From NCBI RefSeq assembly GCF_016236915.1, contig NZ_JAEHOK010000002.1:1-64000 (forward strand): DNA of 64,000 nucleotides. The letters run 5' to 3'. Positions 27,792 through 37,193 of the stretch are shown here, in pieces; positions within the stretch are counted from its first letter, which is position 1; every line of letters starts with the position of its first letter. The notes under the pieces were generated by a model. It saw only the letters and a program-made list of their open reading frames with translations. It ran no database searches and was not told the DNA's origin. The translations under genes and the position numbers were made by a program. The stretch comes from Salegentibacter maritimus (GTDB lineage: Bacteria > Bacteroidota > Bacteroidia > Flavobacteriales > Flavobacteriaceae).

Positions 27792-28451
27792 ATGGCTTTA
27801 ATACTTTGCCTGGAAACCGCTACCACCAATTGCTCTGTTGCACTTTCAAAGGATGGGCAGTTATTAGCTTTAAAAGAAGATAAAAGCAATAATTATTCGC
27901 ACGCCGAGAAGTTGCACGTTTTTATAGATGAAATTTTAAATGAAAACAATTTAGGTGTTCAGAATCTGGATGCAGTGGCCGTTAGTAAAGGTCCCGGTTC
28001 TTATACAGGCTTAAGAATAGGGGTTTCTGCAGCCAAAGGACTATGCTTTTCCTTGAATATTCCTTTAATTGCCATCCCAACTTTAAATTCGCTTGCTGCA
28101 CAAGTTGAACTTAAAAAGGGCTTTGTTGTTCCCATGTTAGATGCACGCCGAATGGAAGTTTATGCCAGTGTTTTTGATGAAAATCTGGATGAACTAAGAG
28201 AAACTAAAGCTGAAGTCCTGGATGAAAATTCTTTTAGTCATTTTCTTGAAAAGAATACAACGATATTTGTAGGAAATGGGGTAGAGAAATTTAAAGCAAT
28301 TTGTACCCATTCAAATGCCAGGTTTATTTTAGATAAATTACCATCGGCAAAAGAAATGTGTTCATTAGCAGAAGCTAAATACAAAATAAGCGACACCGAA
28401 GATGTCGCTTATTTTGAACCTTATTATTTAAAAGATTTTATTGCCGGTTAA
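27792..28451 (+). CDS. tsaB: tRNA threonylcarbamoyladenosine biosynthesis protein TsaB
   Basis: TsaB is the non-catalytic partner of TsaD (with TsaE) for the t6A37 modification of tRNAs reading ANN codons. The 219-residue length is usual. LCLETATTNCSVAL at the N-terminus and VSKGPGSYTGLRIGVSAAKGL are diagnostic of the ASKHA fold. It follows the exporter by 13 bp. The last 70 bp contain a perfect 13-bp hairpin (28383-28415), and the stop codon overlaps that of the convergent mscS gene by 4 bp. Confidence 0.95.
   Translation: MALILCLETATTNCSVALSKDGQLLALKEDKSNNYSHAEKLHVFIDEILNENNLGVQNLDAVAVSKGPGSYTGLRIGVSAAKGLCFSLNIPLIAIPTLNSLAAQVELKKGFVVPMLDARRMEVYASVFDENLDELRETKAEVLDENSFSHFLEKNTTIFVGNGVEKFKAICTHSNARFILDKLPSAKEMCSLAEAKYKISDTEDVAYFEPYYLKDFIAG
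28383..28415. terminator. Bidirectional terminator-like hairpin inside the 3' end of tsaB
   Basis: AAAATAAGCGACA (28383-28395) and TGTCGCTTATTTT (28403-28415) form a perfect 13-bp stem with a 7-nt loop. The A and T ends give a U tract on either strand. It lies 33 nt beyond the mscS stop codon (minus strand), where it would be a normal terminator, but upstream of the tsaB stop codon on the plus strand. Confidence 0.65.
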
Positions 28452-29320
28452 TCGGCCTTGTTTTTGGACCTCTTTTCTACCGTACCGTTCATTTTAGTTT
28501 GATCGTAAAGATAAACATCTCTTTGGGGATAAGGAATTGTCATACCGGCTTCTTCCAGTCTTATTTTTCCTTCTTCAATCATATACCAGTGTAGATCCCA
28601 GAATTTACTGTTTTCAGCAAAATACCTTACTGAAAAATTAACTGAATCGGCGCCCAGTTCAGAAACAATAACTTGCGGTGCCGGATCTTTAAGTACATCT
28701 TCCTGCTCCTCTACAAGGTTTCTTAAAACTTCCTTGGCTTTCTTTAAATCATCATCATAAGAAATTCCAAAACTTAGATTTTCTTTTCTTGTACCATTAT
28801 AGCTGTAATTAATAATATTATCATTACTTAATTCACCATTTGGAATTACCGCCCGCTGATTTCCGAAAGTATCTAGTTTGGTGTAAAACAACGATATCTC
28901 AACTACGGTTCCAGAAACTCCCTGTACTTCTATCCAATCTCCAACTTTAAAAGGTTTTAAAACTATTAAGATAACACCGCCGGCCAAATTAGAGAGTGAT
29001 CCCTGCATAGCTAAACCAATGGCTAAACCAGCAGCACCAAGTGCGGCCACCAACGAGGCACTTTGTACACCAAGCTGTGTGATAAAGAGAACAAATAATA
29101 ATATTCTAAGTCCCCACCTTAGCGCATTTAAAGTGAAAATTTCTAAAGTTTCGTCGTAATCTTTCTTTTTGAATAACTTTTCTACATACTTTACAATTAA
29201 ACCTATTACCCAAAGGCCAATTATTAGGAGCGCTAAAGCGCCTATTAAAGTAGGTAGATAGTCAATAAATTTGTCTGCGTATTCTTTTGCGATATCGCCC
29301 CAATCGTCAAGTTGTTCCAT
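28448..29320 (-). CDS. MscS-family mechanosensitive ion channel
   Basis: A 290-residue small-conductance channel that opens under membrane tension and releases solutes on osmotic downshock. Three membrane helices are seen (about 18-42, 66-85 and 90-115); the third is the glycine/alanine-rich pore helix LVAALGAAGLAIGLAMQGSLSNLAGG. The beta domain follows with FKVGDWIEVQGVSGTV and RAVIPNGELSNDNIINYS, then the alpha/beta C-terminal domain ending in a charged tail. Length and order match E. coli MscS. It is convergent with tsaB, overlapping by 4 bp. Confidence 0.95.
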   Translation of the reverse strand: MEQLDDWGDIAKEYADKFIDYLPTLIGALALLIIGLWVIGLIVKYVEKLFKKKDYDETLEIFTLNALRWGLRILLFVLFITQLGVQSASLVAALGAAGLAIGLAMQGSLSNLAGGVILIVLKPFKVGDWIEVQGVSGTVVEISLFYTKLDTFGNQRAVIPNGELSNDNIINYSYNGTRKENLSFGISYDDDLKKAKEVLRNLVEEQEDVLKDPAPQVIVSELGADSVNFSVRYFAENSKFWDLHWYMIEEGKIRLEEAGMTIPYPQRDVYLYDQTKMNGTVEKRSKNKAD

Positions 29321-29398
29321 AAGGTAAAATATTTTTAAGGCAAATTGACCAATATTTTTTCATTTAAAAGAACTTTTCTTGTTTAATTTTTGTTAAAA

Positions 29399-31435
29399 TC
29401 ATTTTAGTTTTTCAATGACTTTTTCAACAGAGTTTAAAGGAAGATCGCACTTTCCGCCGCTACAGATATAAATTAAGTCTTTATTATCTCTAAATCGGTT
29501 TTTTAGAATCGAAATTTCTGATGGCCTTGTGGAACCTGCAAAAACACAGTTTGGAAGGAACTCTTGTTGGAGTTGCTTTTTTATAGAAAGTGCATTTTTG
29601 CCCATAATCGCTATTTCATTAAAAGACTCGGTAAAATTTAGCATCAAATCCAGCCAGTTTGCATAAGACTGCGGATGGGTTTCTATTTGAGGTTGAACTA
29701 TTCTCAGCATTTTCTCCGATAAATCGTAATACTCCCTATTTCCTGTTATACAGGAAAGTTTAAATAGATTTTTGGCCATGACTGAATTTGAAGCGGGTAT
29801 CACATTATCATTCAATTCATAGTTTCTGGTAATTAAAGCTTCATCTCTACAAGAGGTGAAATAGAACATTCCCGATTTTTTATCCTGAAAGTCTTCAAGG
29901 CAAACCAGGATTAATTGTTTTGCTATTTCAAGCCATTTTTCTTCGAAAGTGGCTTCATATAAATTAAGAAAGGCTTCGGTACAAAGGGCATAGTCTTCCA
30001 GGTAAGCATTTATAGAGCTTTTACCATTTTTAAAACTATGCCAAAGCCTATAATCTGTTGTTAACTGGTGTTCTTGAAGAAATGCTGCGTTTTTTAATGC
30101 ATTTTCAAGGAATTTTGGTTCCTCAAAAGCTTTATAGGCATCTACATATCCGTTTAGCATAAGGGCGTTCCATGAAGTTAAGCTTTTATCGTCCAGTTCG
30201 GGTTTTGGTCTTTTGTCACGTTCTTTTTTTAAAATTTTAGTCCAGTGTTTTTTCTTTTCTTCTAGTTTTGATGGTTTGAGTTTAAATGTCTCGGCAATCT
30301 CTTTATCGCTTTCAGATCGAATAAGCACATAATTGTTCTCTTCCCATTTCCCGAACGAATTTATATTATAGTAGGCTTCAAATATGTAGAAGTCTTCTTG
30401 AAGTAACTTTTGTAAATCATCTTTCTCCCAAACATAATAGGCACCTTCTTTTTTGTTGTCGCTTTTATCTTTGCTATCTGCATCTAAAGCAGAATAAAAG
30501 GCTCCGTTATTAGCTGTTAATTCCTCTTTTATAAAATTAAGGGTTTTGTAAACCACTTCTTTGTACCATTGGTTTTTCTTGAAAGCAAAAGCTTTGCTGT
30601 AGAGACTTACCAGTTGAGCATTGTCGTAAAGCATTTTTTCAAAATGGGGTACATGCCAGCGCTCATCTACCGAGTATCTTGAGAAACCACCGCCAATATG
30701 GTCAAAGATCCCGCCATATGAAATCTTGTTTAAGCTATGTATACAATGTTCAAGGACATCCTTGCTATCGTGTTGTACGGCATATCTGAATAGAAAAGAC
30801 AAGCTTACCGGAAGCATAAACTTAGGGGCGCTCTGCGAACCGCCATTTTTAAGGTCAAATGTTTTTCTCCATTTTTGCAGCATATTTTCCAAAAATTGAG
30901 GAGCAAAGGGGGTTTCTTCTTTGGGAGTTTCAATGAGTTGTAGCCGTTTTAAACCTGCTTCCAGTTTAGCGGCATAGTCTTTCATTTCGTTGGGTTTAGT
31001 ATGGTAAAGTGTAGAGAGTTGTTTTAAAGCATCTTTCCATTGGTCTTTTCTAAAATAGGTGCCACCCCAAACAGGTCTGCCGTCTGGTAATGCTACAATA
31101 TTCATTGGCCAACCGCCTGTGCCTGTCATTATTTGAATAGCATTCATATAAACCTGGTCTATATCGGGGCGTTCTTCTCTATCAACTTTTATATTTACAA
31201 AATGCCGATTCATAATTTCGGCAACAGATTCATCTTCAAAGCTTTCGTGTTCCATTACGTGGCACCAGTGACAGGCAGAATAGCCCACGCTTATGAGTAG
31301 GAGCTTATATTCCCTGCGCGCTTTTTCCAGGCTTTGTGTATTCCAGCCTTCCCAGTTTACTGGATTGTGGGCGTGTTGTAGTAGGTAAGGACTTGTTTCG
31401 TTAATTAGTTTATTGGTAAATTTAGGTTTGGCCAT
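29399..31435 (-). CDS. YyaL/DUF255 thioredoxin-domain protein (spermatogenesis-associated protein 20 type)
   Basis: A 678-residue cytoplasmic protein with an N-terminal thioredoxin-like DUF255 domain (about 1-165) and a six-hairpin glycosidase-like helical domain. Key residues are the CHWC pair in [16 protein letters not shown] and [14 protein letters not shown], followed by [22 protein letters not shown]. The family is widespread but its reaction is unknown; the alpha-toroid fold suggests a carbohydrate or epimerase-like role. It ends on a cysteine-containing stretch (CSGGKCDLP). It lies 78 bp upstream of mscS on the same strand. Confidence 0.92.
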   Translation of the reverse strand: MAKPKFTNKLINETSPYLLQHAHNPVNWEGWNTQSLEKARREYKLLLISVGYSACHWCHVMEHESFEDESVAEIMNRHFVNIKVDREERPDIDQVYMNAIQIMTGTGGWPMNIVALPDGRPVWGGTYFRKDQWKDALKQLSTLYHTKPNEMKDYAAKLEAGLKRLQLIETPKEETPFAPQFLENMLQKWRKTFDLKNGGSQSAPKFMLPVSLSFLFRYAVQHDSKDVLEHCIHSLNKISYGGIFDHIGGGFSRYSVDERWHVPHFEKMLYDNAQLVSLYSKAFAFKKNQWYKEVVYKTLNFIKEELTANNGAFYSALDADSKDKSDNKKEGAYYVWEKDDLQKLLQEDFYIFEAYYNINSFGKWEENNYVLIRSESDKEIAETFKLKPSKLEEKKKHWTKILKKERDKRPKPELDDKSLTSWNALMLNGYVDAYKAFEEPKFLENALKNAAFLQEHQLTTDYRLWHSFKNGKSSINAYLEDYALCTEAFLNLYEATFEEKWLEIAKQLILVCLEDFQDKKSGMFYFTSCRDEALITRNYELNDNVIPASNSVMAKNLFKLSCITGNREYYDLSEKMLRIVQPQIETHPQSYANWLDLMLNFTESFNEIAIMGKNALSIKKQLQQEFLPNCVFAGSTRPSEISILKNRFRDNKDLIYICSGGKCDLPLNSVEKVIEKLK

Positions 31436-31455
31436 ATACTATTTTTAAAATTAAA

Positions 31456-31482
31456 AACGCTCCCCGGAATCCCAGGGAGCGT
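31456..31482 (-). terminator. Rho-independent terminator after the dodecin gene
   Basis: ACGCTCCC (31457-31464) and GGGAGCGT (31475-31482) pair perfectly over a 10-nt loop. On the minus strand the hairpin is followed by TTTTTAATTTT, so it ends the dodecin transcript just before the DUF255 gene. Confidence 0.78.
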
Positions 31483-31504
31483 CTATAATATTTTTGAGTA
31501 AAAA

Positions 31505-31705
31505 TTAATTGACTACAAAAGAGATTTTCACATTAACCCGAAATTCGGTAATGTTTTCTCCATTTACAAGTGCACTTTGCTCTTTAACATAAACAGATTT
31601 TATATTTTTAACTGTCTTAGATGCGTGTTTTACAGCTTTCTTGGTAGCGTCTTCCCAACTTTCGGTTGAATTGGCCAGGATCTCAATTACTTTTATAATA
31701 GACAT
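31505..31705 (-). CDS. Dodecin family flavin-binding protein
   Basis: Dodecin forms a hollow dodecamer that stores riboflavin or FMN. The 66-residue length and the pattern MSIIKVIEILANSTESWEDATKKAVKHASKTVKNIKS are typical, although here cut for space; the flavin-stacking position is Trp17 or nearby in ESWEDA. The chain closes with strands FRVNVKISFVVN. The gene is monocistronic, with its own terminator on the minus strand. Confidence 0.93.
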   Translation of the reverse strand: MSIIKVIEILANSTESWEDATKKAVKHASKTVKNIKSVYVKEQSALVNGENITEFRVNVKISFVVN

Positions 31706-32042
31706 GACTTTTAGTTTTAGAGAGTTATAAATCAGTTTACTATTAAAAATAAATAGATTTTTGTATGAGATGCTGATTTTTTAAAAAGCGGGGGATTTTA
31801 CTAGTTGTCTGTGCTAATATCAGTTGCTGAAATTTAAGCCTGGAAACTCTTTAGAAGTTTTAAAACTTTGAAAGCAATTAAAAATGAAACTTGTTAAACC
31901 ATACTAGCTTTTAGGTTGAATTTTTAGGATCACAAAAGCTGGATTATTCATCTACGATTTAATTAAAGTTTTAATAACCTTCAAAAGGCTGATAATATGA
32001 AAAAATCGCTGAATTTTGCAAGTTGAAATGATTTTTGTTCAC
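31706..32042. other. 337-bp divergent intergenic region, dodecin and PiT
   Basis: This spacer must hold the promoters of the dodecin gene (minus) and the phosphate transporter gene (plus). I find no clear -33/-7 pair; GAATTTTG at 32011-32018 matches 7 of 8 positions of the -7 element and lies 25 bp before ATG 32043. A perfect AT-rich palindrome AAGTTTTAAAACTT occurs at 31855-31868 and could be a regulator site. No open frame or RNA gene is evident. Confidence 0.5.
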
Positions 32043-34295
32043 ATGCAGGATGTTTACTTAATAATTCTTGGACTCTTATTTATTCTAGCTATTACAGATT
32101 TAGTGGTTGGGGTGAGTAACGATGCTATTAATTTCCTGAATTCTGCTGTGGGTTCCAAAGCGGTTTCCCTTCGCTCTATTTTAATTATTGCAAGTCTTGG
32201 TGTAGCGGTAGGTGCGATATTTTCTAGCGGATTGATGGAAGTAGCCAGAAAGGGAATTTTTCTTCCGCAGGAATTCTTTTTTGAGGAAATCATGATCATT
32301 TTTATGGCTGTAATGCTTACCGATGTCTTGCTGCTGGATTTCTTTAACTCCCTTGGCTTGCCAACATCTACTACGGTCTCAATTATGTTTGAATTACTGG
32401 GAGCGGCTGTTAGTATTGCTCTTCTAAAAATCTTTACTACCAATAAAGACCTCTCCAGTTTAGTAGATTTTATAAATGTAGAAAAGGCCTCTGAAGTTAT
32501 TGTTGGGATTTTGCTGGCCATTATTATAGCCTTTGTAACCGGTGCATTGGTGCAATATTTTTCACGCCTGGTACTTTCTTTTAAATATGAAAAGAGACTG
32601 AAATATACCGGAGCTATTTTTGGTGGAGTTTCCCTGGCCGCCATTTTCTATTTTATCCTAATTAAAGGCCTAAATAGTTTGGCTTTTGTGTCTGATCATT
32701 TTGTAGAGGATGTTCATAATAACCGTATAGAGATTATCATTTTTAGTTTAATAGGTTTTACAATCCTTTCAAAAGTCTTAATCAGTTTTTTTAAGGTTAA
32801 TATTCTTAAAGTTATTGTGGTTGTTGGAACTTTTGCCCTGGCTCTTGCCTTTGCAGGAAACGATCTTGTTAATTTTATAGGTGTGCCCATTGCCGCCTGG
32901 CAGTCTTATGAAATATGGAGTGCTTCTGGTGTAGCGGCTTCCGAATTATTAATGAGCGACCTGGCTGGGAGTGTTCCCACTCCTGAAATTATTTTGATTT
33001 TTGCAGGAGGCGTTATGGTACTTACCATTTGGTTCTCCGGAAAAGCTAAAGCAGTGGTAGATACCGGTGTAAAATTATCCAGGCAAAATGAGGGTTCAGA
33101 ACGTTTTGGAGCCAATTATTTATCTCGAACTATAGTAAGGTACTCCATGATGTTTGGAAGTGCGGTATCAGACGTAATTCCTGATAAAATTAGAAAAAAA
33201 ATAGATGTACAGTTTGAAACCCCTAAAACGAAAACCCCAGGAAAGGAGATTGCCCCACCCGCATTCGATTTGGTTAGGGCTTCTGTAAATTTAGTGGTAG
33301 CTAGTGTCTTAATTTCTATGGGAACCAACTTACAGCTTCCGCTCTCTACAACTTATGTAACTTTTATGGTTGCTATGGGTACTTCGTTGGCAGATAGGGC
33401 CTGGAATCAGGAGAGTGCTGTCTACAGGGTTGCAGGTGTTCTTAACGTTATTGGTGGTTGGTTTGTAACTGCCCTGGTGGCTTTTCTGGGTGCCGCGCTA
33501 TTTGCTTTGCTTATCTATTTTGGTGGGCTTGTAGCTATTACTATCTTGATGTGCATAACTGCTTTTTTTGTTATCAAAAATACCCTTGCACATGCCAGGA
33601 AAACAAAGGCCAAGAAGCAGCAAAAAAAGTATAAACGTACAGATATTATTACCATTAATGAAATTACCTCTGAAAGCTCGGTAAATATTTCTCAAGTGAT
33701 TTCCGGGATTCAAAAAAGATATACCAAAACTGTAGATAACCTGGGGTATCACGATCTGGGCAAGCTTAAGAAAAATAATAAAAAAGTAAGTGAATTAGAG
33801 CGGGAGGTAGACGAGCTTAAAGGGAATGTTTATTATTTTATTAAATCATTAGATGAAGACTCGGTAGAAGCCAGCCGTTTTTATATTCATCTATTGAATT
33901 ATTTACAGGAAATGGTTAACTCTACCCGTTATATTACCCGGAATTCTTTTGAGCATGTAAATAACAATCATAAAAACCTCAAGTTTAATCAGATTCGGGA
34001 TTTAAAAAAGATAGATAAGAAGCTGGAACAGTTATTTTCAGAAATAAAATATACGTTTAATGAACACGATTTTGAGCGTTTAGACTCTATCCTTGCTGAA
34101 AAGCAAGCATTGCTCGATACGATTTCTGAATTGATAGAGAAACAAATTAAACGAATAAGGACTTCAGAAAGCAGCCCTAAAAATACCAAACTGTATTTTG
34201 GGCTTTTGCTGGAATCTAAAGACCTTATTTCATCTACGCTTAATTTAATTCAACTGTTTCGTGAATTTTATGTTGAAGCAAAATCTACGCTTTAG
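32043..34295 (+). CDS. PiT-type inorganic phosphate transporter with C-terminal PhoU-like domain
   Basis: A 750-residue inner-membrane permease of the PiT family, which imports phosphate with protons or sodium. The signature GVSNDAINFLNSAVGSKA near the N-terminus and its second copy around GNDLVNFIGVPIAAWQS are the duplicated PiT motifs (the PLSTTYVTFMVAMGTSLADR block is also typical). About ten or eleven helices end near residue 525. A charged linker leads to a helical cytoplasmic domain (about 540-750) resembling PhoU/DUF47 regulators. ATG 32043 is preferred to ATG 32028 or TTG 32016, since homologues start just before the first helix and the TTG lies in a -7-like element. Convergent with the NifU-like gene. 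Confidence 0.9.
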   Translation: MQDVYLIILGLLFILAITDLVVGVSNDAINFLNSAVGSKAVSLRSILIIASLGVAVGAIFSSGLMEVARKGIFLPQEFFFEEIMIIFMAVMLTDVLLLDFFNSLGLPTSTTVSIMFELLGAAVSIALLKIFTTNKDLSSLVDFINVEKASEVIVGILLAIIIAFVTGALVQYFSRLVLSFKYEKRLKYTGAIFGGVSLAAIFYFILIKGLNSLAFVSDHFVEDVHNNRIEIIIFSLIGFTILSKVLISFFKVNILKVIVVVGTFALALAFAGNDLVNFIGVPIAAWQSYEIWSASGVAASELLMSDLAGSVPTPEIILIFAGGVMVLTIWFSGKAKAVVDTGVKLSRQNEGSERFGANYLSRTIVRYSMMFGSAVSDVIPDKIRKKIDVQFETPKTKTPGKEIAPPAFDLVRASVNLVVASVLISMGTNLQLPLSTTYVTFMVAMGTSLADRAWNQESAVYRVAGVLNVIGGWFVTALVAFLGAALFALLIYFGGLVAITILMCITAFFVIKNTLAHARKTKAKKQQKKYKRTDIITINEITSESSVNISQVISGIQKRYTKTVDNLGYHDLGKLKKNNKKVSELEREVDELKGNVYYFIKSLDEDSVEASRFYIHLLNYLQEMVNSTRYITRNSFEHVNNNHKNLKFNQIRDLKKIDKKLEQLFSEIKYTFNEHDFERLDSILAEKQALLDTISELIEKQIKRIRTSESSPKNTKLYFGLLLESKDLISSTLNLIQLFREFYVEAKSTL

Positions 34296-34298
34296 CAG

Positions 34299-35222
34299 TT
34301 ACCCGTTTACCGCTTCAACATAATCTACTTTTCCGCGAAGCATATCTCTTAGCATGGTTTCAATACCGCTTTTAAGAGTCATTGTGGAAGAAGGGCAACC
34401 GCTACAAGCTCCCTGCAGTATAACTTTTACAGTTTTGTTATCGGGGTTGTAGGAGTCAAAAAGAATATTTCCGCCATCACTTGCTACAGCAGGTTTAATG
34501 TATTCATCTAAAATGGCGATCACTTGCTTTGAAGTATCATCAAGATCCTTGATTTCCTGGCTAACCTCCGGATTGGCCGGGTGGGTAGATGCTTCAGTTT
34601 GTTGCGGAGCCGAAGCTTCGGCCTTTAAAACCTCTTTTCCATCCTGCAGATAATTGGTGATGAATTCGCGCAGTTCAAGGGTTATTTCTTCCCATTCGGC
34701 TACATCATATTTGTGTATAGAAACGTAATTAGAATCTATAAAAACCGCTTTTACAAAAGGAAAATGAAAAAGTTGTTGTGCGAGTGGAGCATCTTTAGCT
34801 TCATCAATATTCTTAAATTCTACGGTTTTTAAAACCAATTTTTTATTCGCAACAAACTTCATTACTCCTGGGTTTGGAGTGCTTTCTGCATATACAGTAA
34901 CCGGAACATTTTTGGTTTGGTCGGTTTCTTTTTTAATTACTACACCGTCCTTGTTTAGAAAATCTTCTATTTGTACGGCAACTTCCTCCTGAACATCCTG
35001 CCATTCTACAATGTCATATTTTTCTATCGCAATAAAATTTTGCGCAATGTAAACGGTCTTTACAAACGGTAGATAAAATAATTGTTGTGCTAATGGGGAT
35101 ATTGCGGCTTCATCTATATTATGAAATTCATAATTTTCGTGGCGTGTTAAAAACTTATTGGTTTCAAATTTTATAATTCCGGGTTTGTTGGTGCCTTGTA
35201 TATTTACGGTAAAATTGCTCAT
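34299..35222 (-). CDS. NifU-type Fe-S scaffold protein with duplicated Nfu N-terminal domain
   Basis: A 307-residue protein with two copies of the Nfu N-terminal domain (about 1-95 and 105-200) and a C-terminal NifU domain (about 225-307) bearing the Fe-S ligand pair Cys273 and Cys276 in GACSGCPSS. The repeats are clear: NKPGIIKFETNKFL versus NPGVMKFVANKKL, and SPLAQQLFYLPFVKTVYIAQNFIAIEKYD versus a matching second copy. Nfu proteins receive or deliver 4Fe-4S clusters to apo-enzymes such as lipoyl synthase. A proline- and serine-rich linker separates the parts. It is convergent with the phosphate transporter, with only 3 bp between stops. Confidence 0.93.
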   Translation of the reverse strand: MSNFTVNIQGTNKPGIIKFETNKFLTRHENYEFHNIDEAAISPLAQQLFYLPFVKTVYIAQNFIAIEKYDIVEWQDVQEEVAVQIEDFLNKDGVVIKKETDQTKNVPVTVYAESTPNPGVMKFVANKKLVLKTVEFKNIDEAKDAPLAQQLFHFPFVKAVFIDSNYVSIHKYDVAEWEEITLELREFITNYLQDGKEVLKAEASAPQQTEASTHPANPEVSQEIKDLDDTSKQVIAILDEYIKPAVASDGGNILFDSYNPDNKTVKVILQGACSGCPSSTMTLKSGIETMLRDMLRGKVDYVEAVNG

Positions 35223-35282
35223 ATCAAATTTTTTGCGAAAGTACTAAAGAAAACTTAGTTAATCTATATCTTTACCTTTCTT

Positions 35283-36329
35283 ATGGAGATTAAATATTTA
35301 TTTATCAGGTGTTTTAAAGCTAATCAACTTACAATAGTTTCCCAAAAAAGTTTTTTCATCCTATTTTGCTATTTCCTGTGTTTCTCGGCCAAAGCCCAGG
35401 AAGTGATTCCTGTTTATTCAGATTACTTAACCGACAATCTTTTTCTTATTCATCCATCTATGGCGGGTGCTGCCAATAGAAATCAAATAAGGCTTACTGC
35501 CAGGCAGCAATGGTTTGACGTAGCTAATGCCCCCAGCTTACAAACACTAGCTATAAATGGGCGGGTTGGGGACAAACTGGGAGTTGGGGGGATTGTGTTT
35601 AATGATAAAAATGGAAATTTTTCTAAAATTGGAGCTTATGCCGCAGTAGCTTATCATTTACTTTTCTCCAGAAGTGAATTAGATCTAAACCAGTTGTCTT
35701 TTGGCTTAAGTGCTGGGATTATTCAGCATAGGTTAGATCAAAGTAGTTTTAATATATTCGACCCTATTGTAAGCAGTAATAAGCTTTCTGATGTTTTTGG
35801 GAATATGGATCTTGGAATGTCTTATTATTACAGAAATTTCTATGCTCATGTGGCCGCTAAGAATATGATTTCAGTTAGAAGGGAGCTTTTTTATTCTGAT
35901 GCAGTACCCAGCAATCAGCGAAAATATCTATTTTCTACAGGTTATGTATTTGAAAACACTACCGATTGGAGCTACGAACCCTCTATTTTATACCAATTGC
36001 GCGAAGCAACTAATGAAATGAATATTGATTTAAATATGAAAGTTTATCGCAATGTAAATATTGGGCAGGTTTGGGGCGGTCTTTCTTATAGAAATAGTTT
36101 TGAAGGTGCAGAATATACGGCTACGGGTAATAAAATGAAAAATCAGCAGTTGCGGTATATTACTCCTTTTGTAGGTTTGGATTATAAGAATTTTATGTTT
36201 GGTTATACTTTTACATACCAATTTAACTCTGTGGTTTTAAGCAATAACGGCTTTCATCAAATTAGCATTGGATATGATTTTGGGAAGAGTAGGGGGCGCT
36301 GGAATTGTAAATGCCCGGCGGTTAATTAA
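35283..36329 (+). CDS. PorP/SprF family type IX secretion outer-membrane protein
   Basis: A 348-residue predicted outer-membrane barrel of the PorP/SprF family. After a signal-like stretch (FFILFCYFLCFSAKAQ, residues about 24-39) comes the hallmark PVYSDYLTDNLFLIHPSMAGAA, then RQQWFDV and repeated beta strands ending HQISIGYDFG. Family members work with type IX-secreted surface proteins such as SprB, and partner genes for large adhesins are often adjacent; none lies here, so this is a solitary copy. The N-terminus is longer than usual before the hydrophobic core, and a later start is possible. Its stop overlaps that of murI by 4 bp (convergent). Confidence 0.9.
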   Translation: MEIKYLFIRCFKANQLTIVSQKSFFILFCYFLCFSAKAQEVIPVYSDYLTDNLFLIHPSMAGAANRNQIRLTARQQWFDVANAPSLQTLAINGRVGDKLGVGGIVFNDKNGNFSKIGAYAAVAYHLLFSRSELDLNQLSFGLSAGIIQHRLDQSSFNIFDPIVSSNKLSDVFGNMDLGMSYYYRNFYAHVAAKNMISVRRELFYSDAVPSNQRKYLFSTGYVFENTTDWSYEPSILYQLREATNEMNIDLNMKVYRNVNIGQVWGGLSYRNSFEGAEYTATGNKMKNQQLRYITPFVGLDYKNFMFGYTFTYQFNSVVLSNNGFHQISIGYDFGKSRGRWNCKCPAVN

Positions 36330-37123
36330 AAATCCAGATAGGAAACTTTATAAGCATATTTTAAGGCCTCAGTTAATTGTTCCAATACTTTGGGATTGGT
36401 GTTGCTAAAAAACTCCGGAACTGGCTTTTCTACTGTTTGCTCATTCGCTAATAAATTATTTGAACTTAGAATAGATTTGGTTTGTCTTGCAACGGCCTCG
36501 CCAGAATCTATAACAATTACATCTTCTGGGAGTAATTCCTTTAGTAAGGGGATAAGGTAGGGGTAATGGCTGCAGCCCAATACCAGGTAATCTATTTTAT
36601 TTACAAAAAAAGGTTCCAGTAGTTTAAGTAAAAGGCTCCTCATTTGGGGAGACTCTAGTTCCCCTGCTTCAATGAGTTCTACAAGGCCGCGACCTTCTAC
36701 TTCTACTATGTTAATACTCTTTGCGTAAAAATCTGAAGTCTGTGAGAATAGCGTACTTGTTAAAGTCCCCCTGGTGGCTAGTATGCCTATGGTTTTTGAT
36801 TTTGATTTTAATGCCGCCGGCTTAATTGCCGGTTCAATACCAATAAAGGGAATGGAGTACTCATTTCTTAATTCCTTTATGGCGTTTGTAGTGGCAGTAT
36901 TACAGGCAACAATAATAATCTTGGCGCCCATGTCCAGTAATTTCTCCGTGTTTTTCCGGCTAAGATTTTTAATTTCTTCAATAGGTTTTTCTCCGTAGGG
37001 TGCGTTTTTACTATCAGCCAGGTAGATGGTTTTTTCAAAAGGGAGTAATTCGTGAACTTCCCGCCAAATGGAAGTTCCTCCAACGCCTGAATCAAATATT
37101 CCTATAGGTTGTGTATTACTCAT
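36326..37123 (-). CDS. murI: Glutamate racemase
   Basis: MurI interconverts L- and D-glutamate for peptidoglycan. At 265 residues it is normal in size. Asp11 in IFDSGVGG, Cys74 in VACNTATTNA and Cys184 in VLGCSHYPYL are the conserved acid and catalytic cysteines. It is the last gene of the minus-strand envelope cluster but is separated from the second ompH by a bidirectional terminator (37136-37166), so it probably has its own promoter or depends on read-through. Confidence 0.96.
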   Translation of the reverse strand: MSNTQPIGIFDSGVGGTSIWREVHELLPFEKTIYLADSKNAPYGEKPIEEIKNLSRKNTEKLLDMGAKIIIVACNTATTNAIKELRNEYSIPFIGIEPAIKPAALKSKSKTIGILATRGTLTSTLFSQTSDFYAKSINIVEVEGRGLVELIEAGELESPQMRSLLLKLLEPFFVNKIDYLVLGCSHYPYLIPLLKELLPEDVIVIDSGEAVARQTKSILSSNNLLANEQTVEKPVPEFFSNTNPKVLEQLTEALKYAYKVSYLDF

Positions 37124-37135
37124 TACTACAAAAAT

Positions 37136-37166
37136 AAAAACTGCGCCTAAAAGGGGCGCAGTTTTT
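37136..37166. terminator. Bidirectional terminator between ompH and murI
   Basis: CTGCGCC (37141-37147) pairs with GGCGCAG (37155-37161), extended by AAAAA and TTTTT arms, with U tracts for either strand. Its position after the second ompH suits termination of the bamA-ompH transcript. Confidence 0.8.
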
Positions 37167-37193
37167 AATCTTTATTTATATGTTGAATGAAAA

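Noticed and set aside
32054-32644. Minus-strand frame of 196 codons opposite the phosphate transporter
   Set aside because: Shadow of the transmembrane coding strand.
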